Under the pieces are notes generated by a model that did no database searches, was not told the DNA's origin, and saw nothing but the letters and a program-made list of their open reading frames with translations. Positions 50,661-63,861 of a DNA stretch of 64,000 nt are shown piece after piece. How positions within the stretch are numbered: position 1 is the first letter of the stretch; each line of letters opens with the position of its first letter. This DNA comes from Echinarachnius parma (Eukaryota > Echinodermata > Echinoidea > Clypeasteroida > Echinarachniidae). Location: NCBI GenBank assembly GCA_037951105.1, contig JBAMJV010007757.1, forward strand, positions 1 to 64,000, given 5' to 3'. The translations under genes and the position numbers were made by a program.

Positions 50661-52276
50661 AAACTGAATAGTAGAGAATAATCTCTAAAGACCTTGTTTG
50701 ACCTGAACCTCACGCTAAATAAATGTTTGTATTTCAGTTGACACCAGAAAGATTTATATTATATAAAAAGTTTTTTTTTTACAAAATGGTAGGTAAACAA
50801 TGGCACCAGATATAAAGAACAAACATGAATAAAAATGAAATATAAACAAAGAGAGGGGCAGAATTAAGCAAGGAAATTGAGTTTTGTTTTAAAGGGGGGG
50901 TAGTCTCTGATAGATTGAGAGAGTTAACAAAACTCAGCAGGATGATTTCTACTATTAGGCTGCAGACAAAGAAGCCAAATTCAGACAGAAATATAAAAAT
51001 GTCTGCCACTTTATCCATCATGAAGATTGCACAGCAGCGGCTTCATTTTTGTGTTAATAATTGTTGGGGGGGGGTGTGTGCTATGTGGTATTTCTTTGTG
51101 TCACAGAAATCTGGCCACAACAACAAAGTGCATGCTGAGGGAGCAAAGAAACTTGTATTCATGCAGCTTCTGAAAACCCAAACACAAATAGAACGCTAGC
51201 AACAAAAAGTTAATTATGCCTAAATTTGGGATTTCTGTTGAAATTCTTGTCCGCACTTGTCGTTACTTGCTTTATTTGTATTTCTTTGTTCGCTTTTTTT
51301 TTTGTTGCTCTATCATATTTTTCACTTATTCATTCTCCCTGTATTTCTTTTTAAGTTTAGCTTTATATTTTGAGCTAACAATCCAATACAATTTTGCTCT
51401 GGGACAATCCTTTGTTTGCTTACATGTATTTCTATTTGGGTTAAAAATGGCATTTCTTTGTCTGTTTCACCATCACTGCTTGCAAATGTAAACATGGATA
51501 CCAGAGTTGAGAGCTGTGTGGGAGTTGGGGGATTTCAATTGATTCCAGGCATTTTTGTTGTTTCCAAACCATATAAAGGAAGTTATGGTCCCACAATTTC
51601 CAAGCAGAATACTTCAAATCTATTTCCTATTCATTTTTGTTTTTAACTCCTTTGTTGCCATATTCATATTGTGTTTTAGACAAACTTTTTTTTTTTTTTT
51701 TAATATAATGTCATAGAAGTAAATGTGGACATCCTGTGACTCTATATCTATATACGAGCTTGACTCTGCATTATTTATTATTATTTTTTGTTTTTGTTTA
51801 CAATTTACCATGTTATTCTATTTTCATTTGAATAATGTATAGGATGTACAAGAAAATACAGGTCTGTAGTGCACAAGTTGGCTTTTCTTTTACAAAGAGA
51901 AATAGTACACTTGTAACTACACATGCATGAAATATGATTCTATTCACCATGATTGTATTTTGTCAACTCAATTTATTCATGCGCACTTGGACATGCAAGG
52001 CTTGCAAGCCCAGACATGTACTGTGCAATACAAGCAACGTTGCAAATCAAACACCCACACAAATGTTTCAATTAAATACAAGCTTTATTTTGTATAATGC
52101 ATTAAGTTGAATTTTGTTCAAACATGTTGGAAATGGAACTTAGTATTATGCTTTCCCTTGTTTATTTTTGTTTAGTTCTGAATGAATGCATTCGTACAAA
52201 GTGTTGTGATAAAAGGAAAACAAATAATTTCATATTTTTACAGAAAACGTACAAAAAAATGATTATTTCAAATGCA
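50661..52276. other. No gene recognised
   Basis: AT-rich, T-tracts, short open frames without family features. Confidence 0.5.
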
Positions 52277-52280
52277 TTAA

Positions 52281-52652
52281 AGGGATCTTGTAACTTTGTT
52301 GACATGTGCAAGAAATGATGAGTGGTTGATACAATGTTTATTGTTATCTGATATGTCCACTGGGTGTTGTGTGAAAATTTCAAGTTAAATGGACGTTATA
52401 TGGCCGAGTAATGAGCATAAATGCAAAGTGATATTCACTAACTCATTGCACTCACTTTGTACACGGTTTTGGCAATCCAGTGGATAATTTAACATCTGAA
52501 CACTTCAATCGTAAATAGCTTTTTAACAAAAGGGAAATTTGAAAAACCGAAACCTGTCCCATGCTTTTATTGTTAATACCAATACAAGGTATGAGGGAAC
52601 TGCTAGAATTCCAATTGGATTTTGAGGATTTTGACAATGTTACTAAGTCCCT
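52281..52652 (+). mobile_element. TTAA MITE, family D (complete copy)
   Basis: TTAA on both sides (52277-52280, 52653-52656), ends AGGGATCTTGTAAC and TTACTAAGTCCCT, interior like 30942-31321. Confidence 0.8.
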
Positions 52653-53069
52653 TTAATGGTTTTGAAGTATGTTGCAAGAAAGAAACTAATTCAAGATGTC
52701 TACAATTTGAGTGCACACATCGTTTAGATAACACACGTTCAATTTGACTAAATAACTGTCTATAGATTTGTATAGTCATTTCCTAATATAGGAACATTAG
52801 TTGGGATTAAATGTACAATTATGTGTCTAGACAGTGATTGACCACAAATCCAAACACATGAAGGGGTAGACAGAAAAATCCATCTCGTTCTGGAGGGGTC
52901 CTTTAATATTATGACGTCATACTATCCCCTCCATCACGAGGGCAGGTGAGAAAACAAAAATCGTCAAAGAACCCTCGAAACATTGGCTGATTTTTTCGAA
53001 CTAATAAAAGGGCTTCTCACTTAATCAAAATTTGCATTTTTTGTGTGAGTCTTCATTAACCCATTCGGG

Positions 53070-53120
53070 ACTGGTCCCCCCCCCCCCTCCCCCTCCCCCC
53101 TCCCCCCCCCCCCCCCCCCC
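53070..53120 (-). repeat. Poly-C/poly-G tract
   Basis: Nearly pure C with two CTCCCC interruptions; Gly-rich minus-strand frames here are artefacts. Confidence 0.85.
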
Positions 53121-53289
53121 AATGAAAATTGGGCTGGAGAAGTGTATAGTATAGAAAATACATGTGTATGTAGGGTTGTGCCTATAATCAAATTGTCCTG
53201 AATTGGTTAATGAACCCATTGAGGACAGTGGTTAAGATGTCTTTTAGTTAGGTCTATGGGAAATGCATCAACTCCTTGGGTGCCATTAA

Positions 53290-53798
53290 AGGCCAATGCA
53301 ACTCTAGAATAGAGTTTATCCTACTTACTTTATACATCGTAATATGTTTGTTTATTTCGCATGAAATTACCCCGACTCAGATTTCTGCTATAGAAGAAAT
53401 ATGTGAAAACACTATCGGGTACACCACCATTCACGCGAACGCTGGAGGCCGCCATTGTTAGGTCTGTGCGGACTCCACTAGCATTTGATCGATTAATGAT
53501 GCATTCCTGCACTTAACTACCATTGTTTGAATACTTTTAGACGCTTTGATGAGTCTGCAAATCTTTTTGTTCGGCCATCCGCACAGTCGTCAGAATTTGC
53601 GAAGCATGTCGGGTACTTACACAAACATGGCCGCTCCCATCATCTTTTGCCGCGGTAACAATTAGTAAAATTGGGGTATGTTCACAGAAGGATTTCATGG
53701 GATCCAGTAGGCCAAAATTGCCAAGTCATGTATCAAATTAAATGTCTGTTCACCCTCTAAATTATAATAGTAGCTGAAAGCCATGGTTTCATTGTCCT
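53290..53798. mobile_element. TTAA-flanked MITE (AGGCCAATG ends)
   Basis: TTAA at 53286-53289 and 53799-53802; AGGCCAATGCAA faces TTTCATTGTCCT. The interior is about 500 bp with CpG-containing text (gccgccattgttagg) but no protein signature. Confidence 0.65.
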
Positions 53799-54829
53799 TT
53801 AAGCTTGCATTTTTGCGAGTTACAATACATACAAATGCCATAGAGCACTAAAATCCCTGGCACTTTAAGAGTTAATATACTGTATATCCGAATATTGAAA
53901 TTGTCGAGAGTGAATCATATTATCCGTGGGAGTCTATTGACTTCTTCACATGATGCTGTCTGTACTAATCTCTCTTCCAGGCTTATCTATTTGACATACT
54001 TTCCTTCTTTGCGTGTCACATGTAACATAGATTGGCTTGAGAGTACATGGGAAATGTGTGTAATATCAAAATCAAATTGTCCTCCATGAATGAATCATAA
54101 CTTTGTATTATCCGTGGGAGTCTATCGACTTCTTCACATGATGCTGTCTGCACTAACCTCTACTCCAGGCTAAACTAGTTATCAGAGATTGTATTTCCAT
54201 GTATGGTCCATGCATGGTATCAGTATCAGGACACAACACTAAAAAATAACTTAAAATATTGGGCCAGTAAAATTTCCCCAAAGTCAAGTTTCAGTTTATT
54301 AAAATACATTTTTTTCCTCTCATCATATATATATATATTCTCTCGATTCTTGTAATTTGTGCAATATTCAGCATACAGTGTAAATTTGTTATATACACAT
54401 TGTCCACTCTCCTTATCAGCATTTCTGTGTGAAGGGTCATAGTTTTTTAGCCTGAATAACAGACTATACAATTATTCCTTTGTCCAGACAACCATGATTT
54501 GATTCAACAAAGAGGTGTCAATCTCCTACATTTATTTTGAATGATTTCATCTTGGAGAATAACAAGGGAATTTCTCACATGTGGCTCAGCAGAACTTTAT
54601 TTGTGGGATAATAATCAATTCCAAAAGTGCTCAAGAACAAAGAGAGGATACGCCACTTTGTGCAATCACTTTTCCCCATGAGTTATTCATATGAGAAATC
54701 ATCAAACACTTTTAAGTACATTCTGTGCATTTGTGAGAAAAAAATGTATAGATCTCTATTATCATTTATCAAGTTGATCATATTTTAAAAATCTCATGTA
54801 TATATTAGCCTTCACAAAAAAAATACATT

Positions 54830-55345
54830 TTACAACGCTGTAATAAAACAATGTAATGAACAGTATGATCTTTGAAAAAAAGTTATCATACCTTGTAGGT
54901 AAATGTAGTATGATCGAATAGCTTTGTTTTGTTTTTGCTGGCATCATGTTATTAGAAATAGTTGTCACAGTTTTCAAACAATAATTTATTAGTACAACAC
55001 TGTAATACAACAATGTAATCAACAATATAGTCAGTAAAATGAAAGTTATTGTACACTGTAGCCTGTAGGTAAATGTGTGTGATCAAATACATTAATATAT
55101 AGCTTTGTTTTGTTATTGCTAGCATCATGTTATTATAAATATTGGTCACAGTTTTCAAACAAACCTTTATTAGTACACTGTACAACACTAAAACAAAACA
55201 ATTTAATTAATAATATAGTCACTAAAATAAAAGTTAGTGTACACGGTAGGTAAATGTGTTTGATCAAATACATATAGCTTTGTTTTGTTTTTGCTAGCAT
55301 AGTGCCATTATAAATAATTTTCATAGTTTCAAACAATACTTTATT
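54830..55345 (+). repeat. Tandem repeat of about 178 bp, interrupted downstream
   Basis: Three units carry gctttgttttgttttttgct-like text (54921, 55102, 55277) and agtacaacactgtaat-like text. A further unit is split by two insertions: the Penelope-like fragment (55341-55925) and a family C element (56044-56308). It resumes at 56310 with atatagctttgttttg. Confidence 0.78.
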
Positions 55346-55923
55346 ATCGGAAATAATATCGCTAGTGATATTCGTTTGTCTCGCAATGTATGGTCAACAT
55401 GGAATCTGAAAGATCACGACGTTTCGTATGCTGCTGCAATACTTTGTCAAGTGATATAAAGTAACGTAAAACACTCCTATTTATGCTCTCATGCGGCTCC
55501 AAACTCGCATGAGCGAGTTGTTCCTAATTGGTCCATAACGGGCAAATTCTATTGGCCGGTGTACACGGGTGCTAAACCAATCAGCGAGGCGCTGGCTCGG
55601 CTTGCTTGCTAGGCGGGAACAATAGCGAGCTCGACCAATCAACGGACCGCTGGCTCGATACTGGCTGGAATCAACCGTTGCGGGCCGGCTGGTCGGGGGG
55701 TGTCATGGCGGCGTATTGTACGCATCCAAAATTCGGGTATATCCATCCCGTTGTCTCTATTGAAATTACTGGGATTGAGACGGATCTGTATAGCTTCTTT
55801 TACCCTACGTGTGTACCAATGCCGTTCTTGGGAAAGGCAGCGAACCCGTCGTGATCTTTCAGATTCCATGTTGACCATACATTGCGAGACAAACGAATAT
55901 CACTAGCGATATTATTTCCGATA
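55343..55923 (-). mobile_element. Penelope-like element remnant with inverted ends
   Basis: About 75-base inverted repeats bound it: TCGGAAATAATATCGCTAGT at the left and ACTAGCGATATTATTTCCGA at the right. On the minus strand (55878-55639) a frame contains RHWYTRRVKEAIQIR and NPSNFNRDNGMDIPEFW, a pattern typical of the C-terminal GIY-YIG endonuclease region of Penelope-like retroelements. Reverse transcriptase is absent. TA flanks both ends. Whether the inverted repeats are the element's own pseudo-LTRs or a DNA transposon that captured the fragment is open. Confidence 0.6.
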
Positions 55924-56043
55924 CTATATCCGCAATGAGTAATATATTTACCAATACTTTATTAGTACAACACTATTATAAAACAATATAATGAACAATA
56001 TAGTCAGTGAAATAAAAATTATTGTACATTGACAGGTACATGT

Positions 56044-56308
56044 AAGCCTCCACACTAATATTATTATGTACTGGCCCATTCGGGCATGTAAAATCATTAC
56101 ATTTTACTTGCCCCAATATCGAATGTACTTGCCCTCTTACTTCAAGATGAGATTTATTCATATGAAATAGCAATGTTCTCTTGTAGTGGAACAATTACTT
56201 AGCTGTCTGATCAGGGAAGCAAACTAGACAATTTATGAAATTTTACCTGCCCGACACCAATTTTTACTTGCCACGGGCAAGCGGGCAAGTGCTAGTGTCG
56301 AGCCCTGC
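56044..56308. mobile_element. Repeat family C copy
   Basis: Same layout as 11717-12000 (agcctccacac start, TTTTACTTGCCC words, cgggcaagtg..gagccctg end). It is inserted in the 178-bp tandem repeat. Confidence 0.65.
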
Positions 56309-57659
56309 ATATAGCTTTGTTTTGTTTTTGCTAGCATCATGCTCCTGGCAGTGGGCCCAGGCACTAATTAGTAGGATATACTCTATAACAGCTGCAATAA
56401 TTGTCACTTCTCAGTCAGTTCAAAACAAATAAAGAGAGCTTGCGTGAAATAGAGCACATACAGTACATTTGTTCTACTTATTGTTATTAATCTGATCTAT
56501 GTATACTGTTCAATTTCAATATTTCAATTTCAATATTTTATTGGTATTTTATTGGTATACAGAGAGCATCCAGTACATTTGTTCTACTTATTGATATCAA
56601 GACCTACTGTCCAATTTCAATATTTCAATTTCAATATTTTATTGGTCCAACGCAATGGAAAATAGTCTTGGGTTTACAATATCGCAAAGAACATCAACAT
56701 TTAAAAGCTTTTACATACATCGTCAAACACAATTATACACATGAACAAATTTTAAAAGGGCAAGTGAGTGGAGAGCGAGGTAAGGTGAAACGAGAATAGG
56801 CAAAAGGAGAGAAGATATGAGAAAGAATATAGAAGGGAAAAGGAGAAAGGCAAAGATTTATTTCCTTCTTCTATTGACAAGTACCATGTAGTAAAACAAT
56901 TTGTTCTTATTGTGATGAATTTATATTTTAGCACTTACTGATTTGATTTTCAAATGACTATTTGTTAGTAAACAATCAAAATGGATATTGAACTAGAAGG
57001 CCGACAAAGTCAGCATACCCACGCCTCCCATTAGCCCTGTTCTACCCCTTCGTCGGCCTCAACCCTGTTTTGCTTACCGCAGGCTAACCAGCGCGTTTTA
57101 GGCACGATTTGGTGAAAATGCCTAGGCCAGGGTGTAGGCCGCTTGCTTGCGGCGCGGCAGCCCCATGGCGAGGCAGTGTACAAAATTATTGACAATAAAA
57201 ACACCTGAATCATCCAAAAATGTAAGTTTCCAAAGTGCACCCTACTTCCGATTGCTCGAAAATTTGAGATTTCAACAAAGTTCACTGCGAAAATGCGGCA
57301 AAAAATGACTTACGGAGGTTGAAATTGGTCGAGTTTCTCGATTCAAAACACGAACCGGATCTATAATCATCGCAAGCATCTCTTGTGTATACTTCACATG
57401 CATATTACGTACGTGGTTCAATCAGCTGTTTGACCGCATTACATTTGGAAAAATAGTATATCCCTCCACCCTTGCAATAGCGAAGTTGCATTGCCCACAG
57501 CCAAACATCGCGCAAACTACGTGTACAAAAATATGGCCCATGCGCGCACGCCATGTAACGCCGAATGACGATGCCTAATTAAATACATACTCAAACTTCA
57601 AGGTTCCACAGAATTTGCAGGGGTCAACCAATCATCACCAAAATCTAATCGATTCTTCC

Positions 57660-57900
57660 ATGTCACTATCCAAACATTCCCTGACAATTTGGTGCAAATC
57701 CGTTCACCCGTTCTCTAGTTATCTTGTACACAAACAAACAAAAAAAAAAACAAACAAACAAACAAACAAACAAACAAACAAACAAACAAACAAACAAACA
57801 AACAAACAAACAAACAAACAAACAAACAAACAAACAAACAAACAAACATACGGAACCCTTTACATAACCCCCTGCCGATTTCATCGGCGTGGGTAATTAC
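57660..57900 (+). repeat. Retroelement-tail-like text and (AAAC)n microsatellite
   Basis: The phrase tttggtgcaaatccgttcac followed by ccgttctctagttatctt leads into about 28 AAAC repeats (57733-57848). Cys/Leu/Phe-Val and Lys-Gln-Thr frames through the repeat are artefacts. Bases 56310-57660 and 57900-59140 show no gene. Confidence 0.75.
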
Positions 57901-59141
57901 TGATTTCCTATTCATTATAACATATTTGTGCCACTGTCTATTTTTATTATAATTGTTGGCATTCATATCTGACCAACATATTTTTAGAAACATTTTCATC
58001 AAGGCTACATTAATTTAATATCAACAAATAGACCAAATATGTATTGTCATTGGCTTTGAATGGGGGGGGGGGGGGGGCTTTCTATCTATATAATGGAACT
58101 GAACTGATATAATTCTTCACTTTGTGCCACCGAAATGTCATTAATTATCCAAATTATATTCCTCTGAAAGAGAGTGTTTTTCTTTTAGGGCCAACTTGAT
58201 GCAGGTTTCAGGCTACTAAAATTTGAGACATTATGATTTTACTTGCCCAATTGGGCCACAATGAAGATAGAAATTGTAGCATTTCATAAACTAATATTGA
58301 TCCTACGCTAATACAGCATTACCACTCTTCGTCAGTGCTCTTCGTAATCTGTTTGCAAACATTGAACTTATATGTAAGTGGCTAGTTTAACTTGGCACTG
58401 GGGGGTACATTTAACCTGTTCCAGACTTATTGATGTATTTTCCATAGACCCAAGCCTAAATATGTTGGCGACCGGTCCTGAATGGGTTTTTAAAGATGGA
58501 ACAGCTCTGCAAGAGTCTAATTGTAGGAGATTGGATAATGATATCCAAATTGGACGCGAAAGGGACATATTAATCTTGCTGAAGTTATCTTTGAATTCCA
58601 ACTGCCCTTTACTTACCAGTTTCTGCGTGCAATACATGTATGTCTGATCGTGGCATCATCCATGGTTTGATGAAGATCAGGATATTTTCCGTTTTTCTTT
58701 TTCCTGATTAATTTTGCGGCTTTCGTGTTTTAGGGTTAGGGGATATCTTGATCAATGAGTAATTGCTAGTGATTTTGCAAGATCTAACGAACAAGGCTCA
58801 AGTCAAGTACCGTGGCGAAATGGAATCCTTTCTGAAACTTGCAGCGTAATGTGCATGTACAATGAAGTAACTACAATGTACAACTGTAGCTGAGGTCTAG
58901 GTGTATAGGCTACTACATAAACAACTGTTTTCTTTATTAAAATTCTTTGTTTTGGACCATCATAATCCAGTTCTGGGTTACTAAAACTTGACAAGTCTTT
59001 ATTCTACTTGCCGTACAGGGTCCATATGGAAAGAGTTAATTTCAAGCAGTGATTTTGGTTACTTTTACTCAAATTAAGGTCATATGGCAATTTATTAAAT
59101 TTCAATTATGACAAATTTCTAGTGATTTTAATCTATAATAT

Positions 59142-59310
59142 CAGTGGTAGCTTGGGGGGGGGGGGGGGCACGCAAATGATTCAAGAAAGGGGGGGGGGGC
59201 ATCTTGTGTATTCCTTTATTTTTACACAGATTTCCCCCTTCTGTTTTTTTTTCTTCTTCAAATTATTGAGGGTCATGTGCCCCCCCCCCCCCCTTGTAGC
59301 TATGTCACTG
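59142..59310. mobile_element. 169-bp hAT-like MITE
   Basis: CAGTGGTAGCTTGGGGGG at the left, CCCCCCTTGTAGCTATGTCACTG at the right. Flanking 8-mers tataatat and cataatat match at 7 of 8. Confidence 0.65.
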
Positions 59311-59593
59311 CATAATATGAAATCTTGTTCAACTTTCTTTAGAGTGTGCATGTAGTACGTACGAAAGGTAAAACGATCTGATGGTCTAGTCTGAATGTTT
59401 ACATGTATGTAACGTCAATACCATCATCATTGAGTTGGCATCGTTAGCTTGCGTGTCATGAAAACAAATCCTACATCCAACCTATGTAGCCTTTTGCCAA
59501 GGTCCCCACGTAGTAACGAGCAGGGACAACCTTGCGTCGTTGAGCACAAATTTTTAAATGGGACTACCTCGATGAAAAGGGATACAATTAAAT

Positions 59594-59672
59594 TAACCCG
59601 TTCCCTTCAAGATTCTGAAATTCTCATAGACTTTGTACATACCCCACCCGGTTCCCATAGGCAAGGGGTTAA
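59594..59672 (+). repeat. Dispersed monomer related to the 43-kb satellite
   Basis: ttaacccgttcccttcaaga followed by ccacccggttcccataggca and aggggtta follow the order of the satellite unit, as a single copy. Confidence 0.65.
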
Positions 59673-60121
59673 GTGAAGTTTGTCTGATGAGTAAATCGTC
59701 AACTGAGAAATATATATTGGCGCTAAGTCACTTTTTGCACTTTGGAGATAATCTGTTTTTAAATATTTGGGTCTTTGGGAGCGAGCCTGTAAACATTCAG
59801 CTCTCTTTGATTTGTTTTTACTTATATTGCCTAAATTTAAAAAAATAATTATTAGAATAATTTACACCAGATAACAAAGGCTTATTAGACCTACAAGATA
59901 GTATGCAGAACTTAATAATGCCAGAAATCAACTTAATGCTTTCGTACTCTCACCCGACAAAATAAAGACTGAAAGAAGCTAGGCATGCCGATAGCTCACT
60001 TTAAAAAAAAAAGCTACTCATCTGTACCTTGACTAAAGACTAACATCAACCTTGCATGGCGGTTAGTAGGCCTACAGTATGCATCAAAGGTAAATCTGGT
60101 ACTCTGCTGCATGGTGCCATA

Positions 60122-60307
60122 CAGTGGCATAGCGAGGGGGCATGGGGGGCACTTGCCCCCCCCCCCCCCCCCCAATAATTGAAAAAAACAATAGGACACA
60201 TAAGGGGACATTTTTTTAATAAACAAAGAAGTACATAAGGTGTGCCCCCAATAACTTTGCGTTCCCCCCCCCCCCCCTCCAATCAGTCCGACCACGCTGC
60301 GCCACTG
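60122..60307. mobile_element. 186-bp hAT-like MITE
   Basis: CAGTGGCATAGCGAGGGGG at the left, CACGCTGCGCCACTG at the right, with facing C/G-runs. Flanks gtgccata and gtgtcata match at 7 of 8. Confidence 0.72.
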
Positions 60308-60495
60308 GTGTCATATGCCATACAGATATTAGTCAAATGTAAACAGAAGATGAACAGACAGAGAGTTCATGGGAAGATAGTGAAGCATTCTTGTTTGGTA
60401 TATATCAATCCAGTATTTAAAAGGGGGTTAGAAGGTTTTTATTTTGATATACTTTGTGTGTGTGTCTGTGGAACTAGACAGACGTGGTTATTATA

Positions 60496-60960
60496 ACAGG
60501 AAGGATACGACTGCCGGATCGGATCCGTAACTGTCATGGCATGACACAATTCCGTTTTAAAAACAAAATAATATACAGAATTCTTCCCGGACATCATATC
60601 CGACTAAAGGTCTTAATACGTTCATTTCGCAATGTTTATTTTATGCAGTTTTCTTTAGGGAAACATGTTCTCAGTTCCCACTTAGTATCTTGTTTATAAT
60701 CCTATGTTGAGGGGTCTTTATGTATCAATTATTGATTCCTTTTATTGATTCATTGAATATTAATTTAAGAGGAAGGATACGACTGCTGGATCCGTAACTG
60801 TCATGGCATGACACAATTCCGTTTTAAAAACAAAATATACAGAATTCTTCCCCATCATCATATCCGACTAAAGGTCTAAATACGTTCATCTCTCAATGTT
60901 TATTTTATGCTGCTTCCTTCAGGGAAATGTTATCTCAGTTCCCACGTAACATCTTGTCTG
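60496..60960 (+). repeat. Two-copy direct repeat
   Basis: aggaaggatacgactgc.gga, gtaactgtcatggcatgaca and caattccgttttaaaaacaa at about 60500-60680 recur at about 60770-60950 with small changes. Confidence 0.75.
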
Positions 60961-61079
60961 TGATGTTATGTTTTCGATGCAGGATTCCTTCCGTTTGCGG
61001 AACGTGGTACTGTACTGTACATCAAACCATGGTTGCCATGCAATTCTATACTTTTATTCGCCCACCAGAAGGATATAAT

Positions 61080-61270
61080 GTACAGTCAAACCTGTCTTAG
61101 TGGCCACCTGCCTATAGCAGCCATCCTGCCTATAGTGGCCACCACAAGTGATCCCCAGCAGAGCAAAATATAAAACAATGTAATGGAACCTGTCTATAGA
61201 GTTTACCTGTCTACAGTGGCCACTTATATTGTTTCCCTTGGGTGGTTACTATACACAGGTTTGACTGTAT
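61080..61270. mobile_element. MITE with TACAGTCAAACCTGT ends
   Basis: TACAGTCAAACCTGT at the left and ACAGGTTTGACTGTA at the right. The interior has tandem ctatag.ggccacc words. TA flanks point to Tc1/mariner-type mobility. Confidence 0.75.
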
Positions 61271-61365
61271 ATGTTTAGTATGCAGTAAGCTTTACAAATT
61301 TGTCTTAGTGTTTTTGTAATTGAGTCATCTGCTCATCTTGGTATGTATGCTACATTTAAACTTAA

Positions 61366-61700
61366 AGGCCTGTCAAGTCCAATGTATTGATCAGCTAAAT
61401 TGCCTAATGGCATCCTGATAGCTGAAATACCTCTGACATTAAAGTAGTAACAGTGTCCAATTCCACAAAACTTACTTAGAACTCTAGTGGTTCTCTCGTA
61501 CCTTGTTGTATTCATATAACCGATACAAGCATGGAACAGGTTTTGGTTTTTCAGATTCAACCATTCATCCCTTTTTGCATATCATCATATGTATGTCAAC
61601 AATGTTACTAGGTCCCTTTAAACGCCAGACAAGTCCAGTGCATTGATCAGCTAAGCCTAATGACATCCTAATAGCTGAAATACCTTTAGATTTAAAGGGA
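61366..61700. repeat. Mixed repeat fragments incl. family D MITE end
   Basis: cagtccaatgtattgatcag-like text occurs at about 61373 and 61633 with cctgatagctgaaatacct following. Between them 61450-61618 matches family D in inverted order, ending gttactaggtccctttaa. Confidence 0.55.
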
Positions 61701-62212
61701 ACCAACATCAACTAATTCTTATTTCTTTGATGCGTTCGTATGCGTGTACATGTATCTTATCAAATTGTAAGTCAGAATTACTGCTAGCAATTATTCTTGG
61801 GTCTGCAGGAACGGGCTATTTATTTATCAATCATGTTAGGCGCTATATAAATCAAAACAGTATTATTATCATTATTATTTATTTTGTAATTGGATTGGCA
61901 ACATACTGTAACAGTACCTGCCAAAGTCATAGGGTGAGGTTTATACTGTCAAGCTGCAAATTGATGTTCATCTCAGATGTGTGATAAAAGGCGAAAAACC
62001 CTTCCAACTATTACAACATGAGCTGAAAATAGCTGATTTTATGAAAACAAGACATTATAGGCAATGCCAGGTTGTGGTTATGGATAATTTAAACCAGGAT
62101 TTTGTGGTATTTTCTCTTCTTTTTTTAAAAGAGGAAAGGTGGGATTAGATTTGTTGATTCACATTGCCACTAGGTGATCCTTGTGGCATTCATGATTACC
62201 ATTCTCCTTTTT

Positions 62213-63195
62213 AGCTCATCCGGCCCGAAGGGCCCGATGAGCTTATGCCATGGCGTTGCGTCCGGCGTCCGTCCGTCCGTCCGTCCGTCCGTCCGTCCGT
62301 CCACAATTTTCAAAATGCTTCTTCTTCGTTATTTTTCAACCGATTTTGATTCTGATTGTTTCATAAGATAGGGCTAGGAGGGGGATTTCAAACTTCTACA
62401 CAGAATCGTGAAATTCATTATATATGCTAATTTATGCAAATTTATTCAAAATCACAAAAAATGCTACTTCTCCTTCATTTCTTGACCGATTTTGATTTGG
62501 TTTGCTTTATCTGGTAGAGCTAACTTTGGTACACTAAACTTCTACACAGAATTTTGAAATTTTTCTCCATTAATTAATTATGGTAATTTATGCAAATTTA
62601 TTCCAAAAATCACAAAAAATGATTCTTCTCCTTCATTTCTCGACCGATTTTGATTTGGTTTGCTTTATCTGGTAGAGCTAACTTTGGTACACTAAACTTC
62701 TACACAGAATTTTGAAATTTTTCTCCATTAATTAATTATGGTAATTTATGCAAATTTATTCCAAAAATCACAAAAAATGCTTCTTCTCCTTCATTTCTCG
62801 ACCGATTTTGATTTGGTTTGCTTTATCTGGTAGAGCTAACTTTGGTACACTAAACTTCTACACAGAATTTTGAAATTTTTCTCCATTAATTAATTATGGT
62901 AATTTATGCAAATTTATTCCAGAAATCACAAAAAATGCTTCTTCTCCTTCATTTCTCGACCAATTTTCATTCTGTTTGGTTTATCTAATAGGGCTAGGTT
63001 TCATAAGATAGGGCTAAGAGGGGGATTTCAAACTTCTATACAGATTCATGAAATTCATTATCTATGGTAATTTATGCAAATTATTCAAAATCACAAAAAA
63101 TGCTTCTTCTCCTTCATTTCTCGACCGATTTTGATTTGGTTTGCTTTATCTGGTAGAGCTAACTTTGGTACACTAAACTTCTACACAGAATTTTG
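62213..63195 (+). repeat. Tandem repeat of about 155-170 bp after a CGTCCGTC head
   Basis: The head has agctcatccggcccgaaggg and a (CGTC)n run (62262-62302). At least five units share cttcttctccttcatttctc, gaccgattttgatttggttt and ggtagagctaactttggtac. An AT-only low-complexity stretch follows (63200-63410). Confidence 0.82.
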
Positions 63196-63451
63196 AAATT
63201 TTTCTCCATTTTTTATTTTTTAATTTTTTTAATTTTTTTTAATTTAATTTTTATTAATTTTTCTATTTTTATTTTTATTTATTTATTTATTTTTTATTTT
63301 TTATTTTTTTTGTTTGTTTGTTTTGTTTGTTTTTTTGTTTTTTTTTCATTTTTTAAAATTTTTATTTCGATTTTTTAAATTTATTTTTTAATTTTTTTAT
63401 TTTTTCCCATGTCCCTTCCAGGGCATCAAATTTTTATTTTTTGACCAGTTG

Positions 63452-63850
63452 AAAAGTGTACCACATGAAATTTGCGATATTTGATGTTGCGAGATGGCGG
63501 ATGAGCGCTACGTCATTGACGTTCTGGTTACCATTTACCACACTCCTCTTGGAGTTACCCAAATTTTCTGCCAAAACAAAGATAACTTTGGGAGATCGTG
63601 CATTTGTTTGTGTCGCCCCGAAGCTATGGAACAGCTTACCATTTTATTTGAGAAAAATTGAAACTATTGATACATTTAAGTCTACGTTAAAAACCCATTT
63701 GTTTAAGCAGGCCTTTCCATAAGACTGTTTGTTTGTACGTTCCTGTTTTGTTTGTTTTTGTTTACTTAAAAAGGAGCTTTTATAAGCGCAGTAGAGTATA
63801 TATTTATAGTAGCTATGCTATACAAATGTTTGTATTATTATTATTATAAT
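63452..63850 (+). mobile_element. LINE ORF2 C-terminal remnant and 3' tail
   Basis: An open frame (to the TAA at 63720) ends with GDRAFVCVAPKLWNSLPFYL followed by RKIETIDTFKSTLKTHLFKQ, the stereotyped tail after the reverse transcriptase of CR1/Jockey-type non-LTR retrotransposons. Downstream text gcgcagtagagtatatattt and a TATTATTATTAT tail match the 3' ends at 9214-9465 and 26641-26790. The reverse transcriptase core is missing. Confidence 0.75.
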
Positions 63851-63861
63851 ATGTGCATTAA

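Noticed and set aside
57615-58002. Cys-Leu-Phe-Val or Lys-Gln-Thr repeat peptides
   Set aside because: Translations of (AAAC)n.
63193-63378. Phe/Ile-rich membrane peptide
   Set aside because: Low-complexity AT-only sequence.
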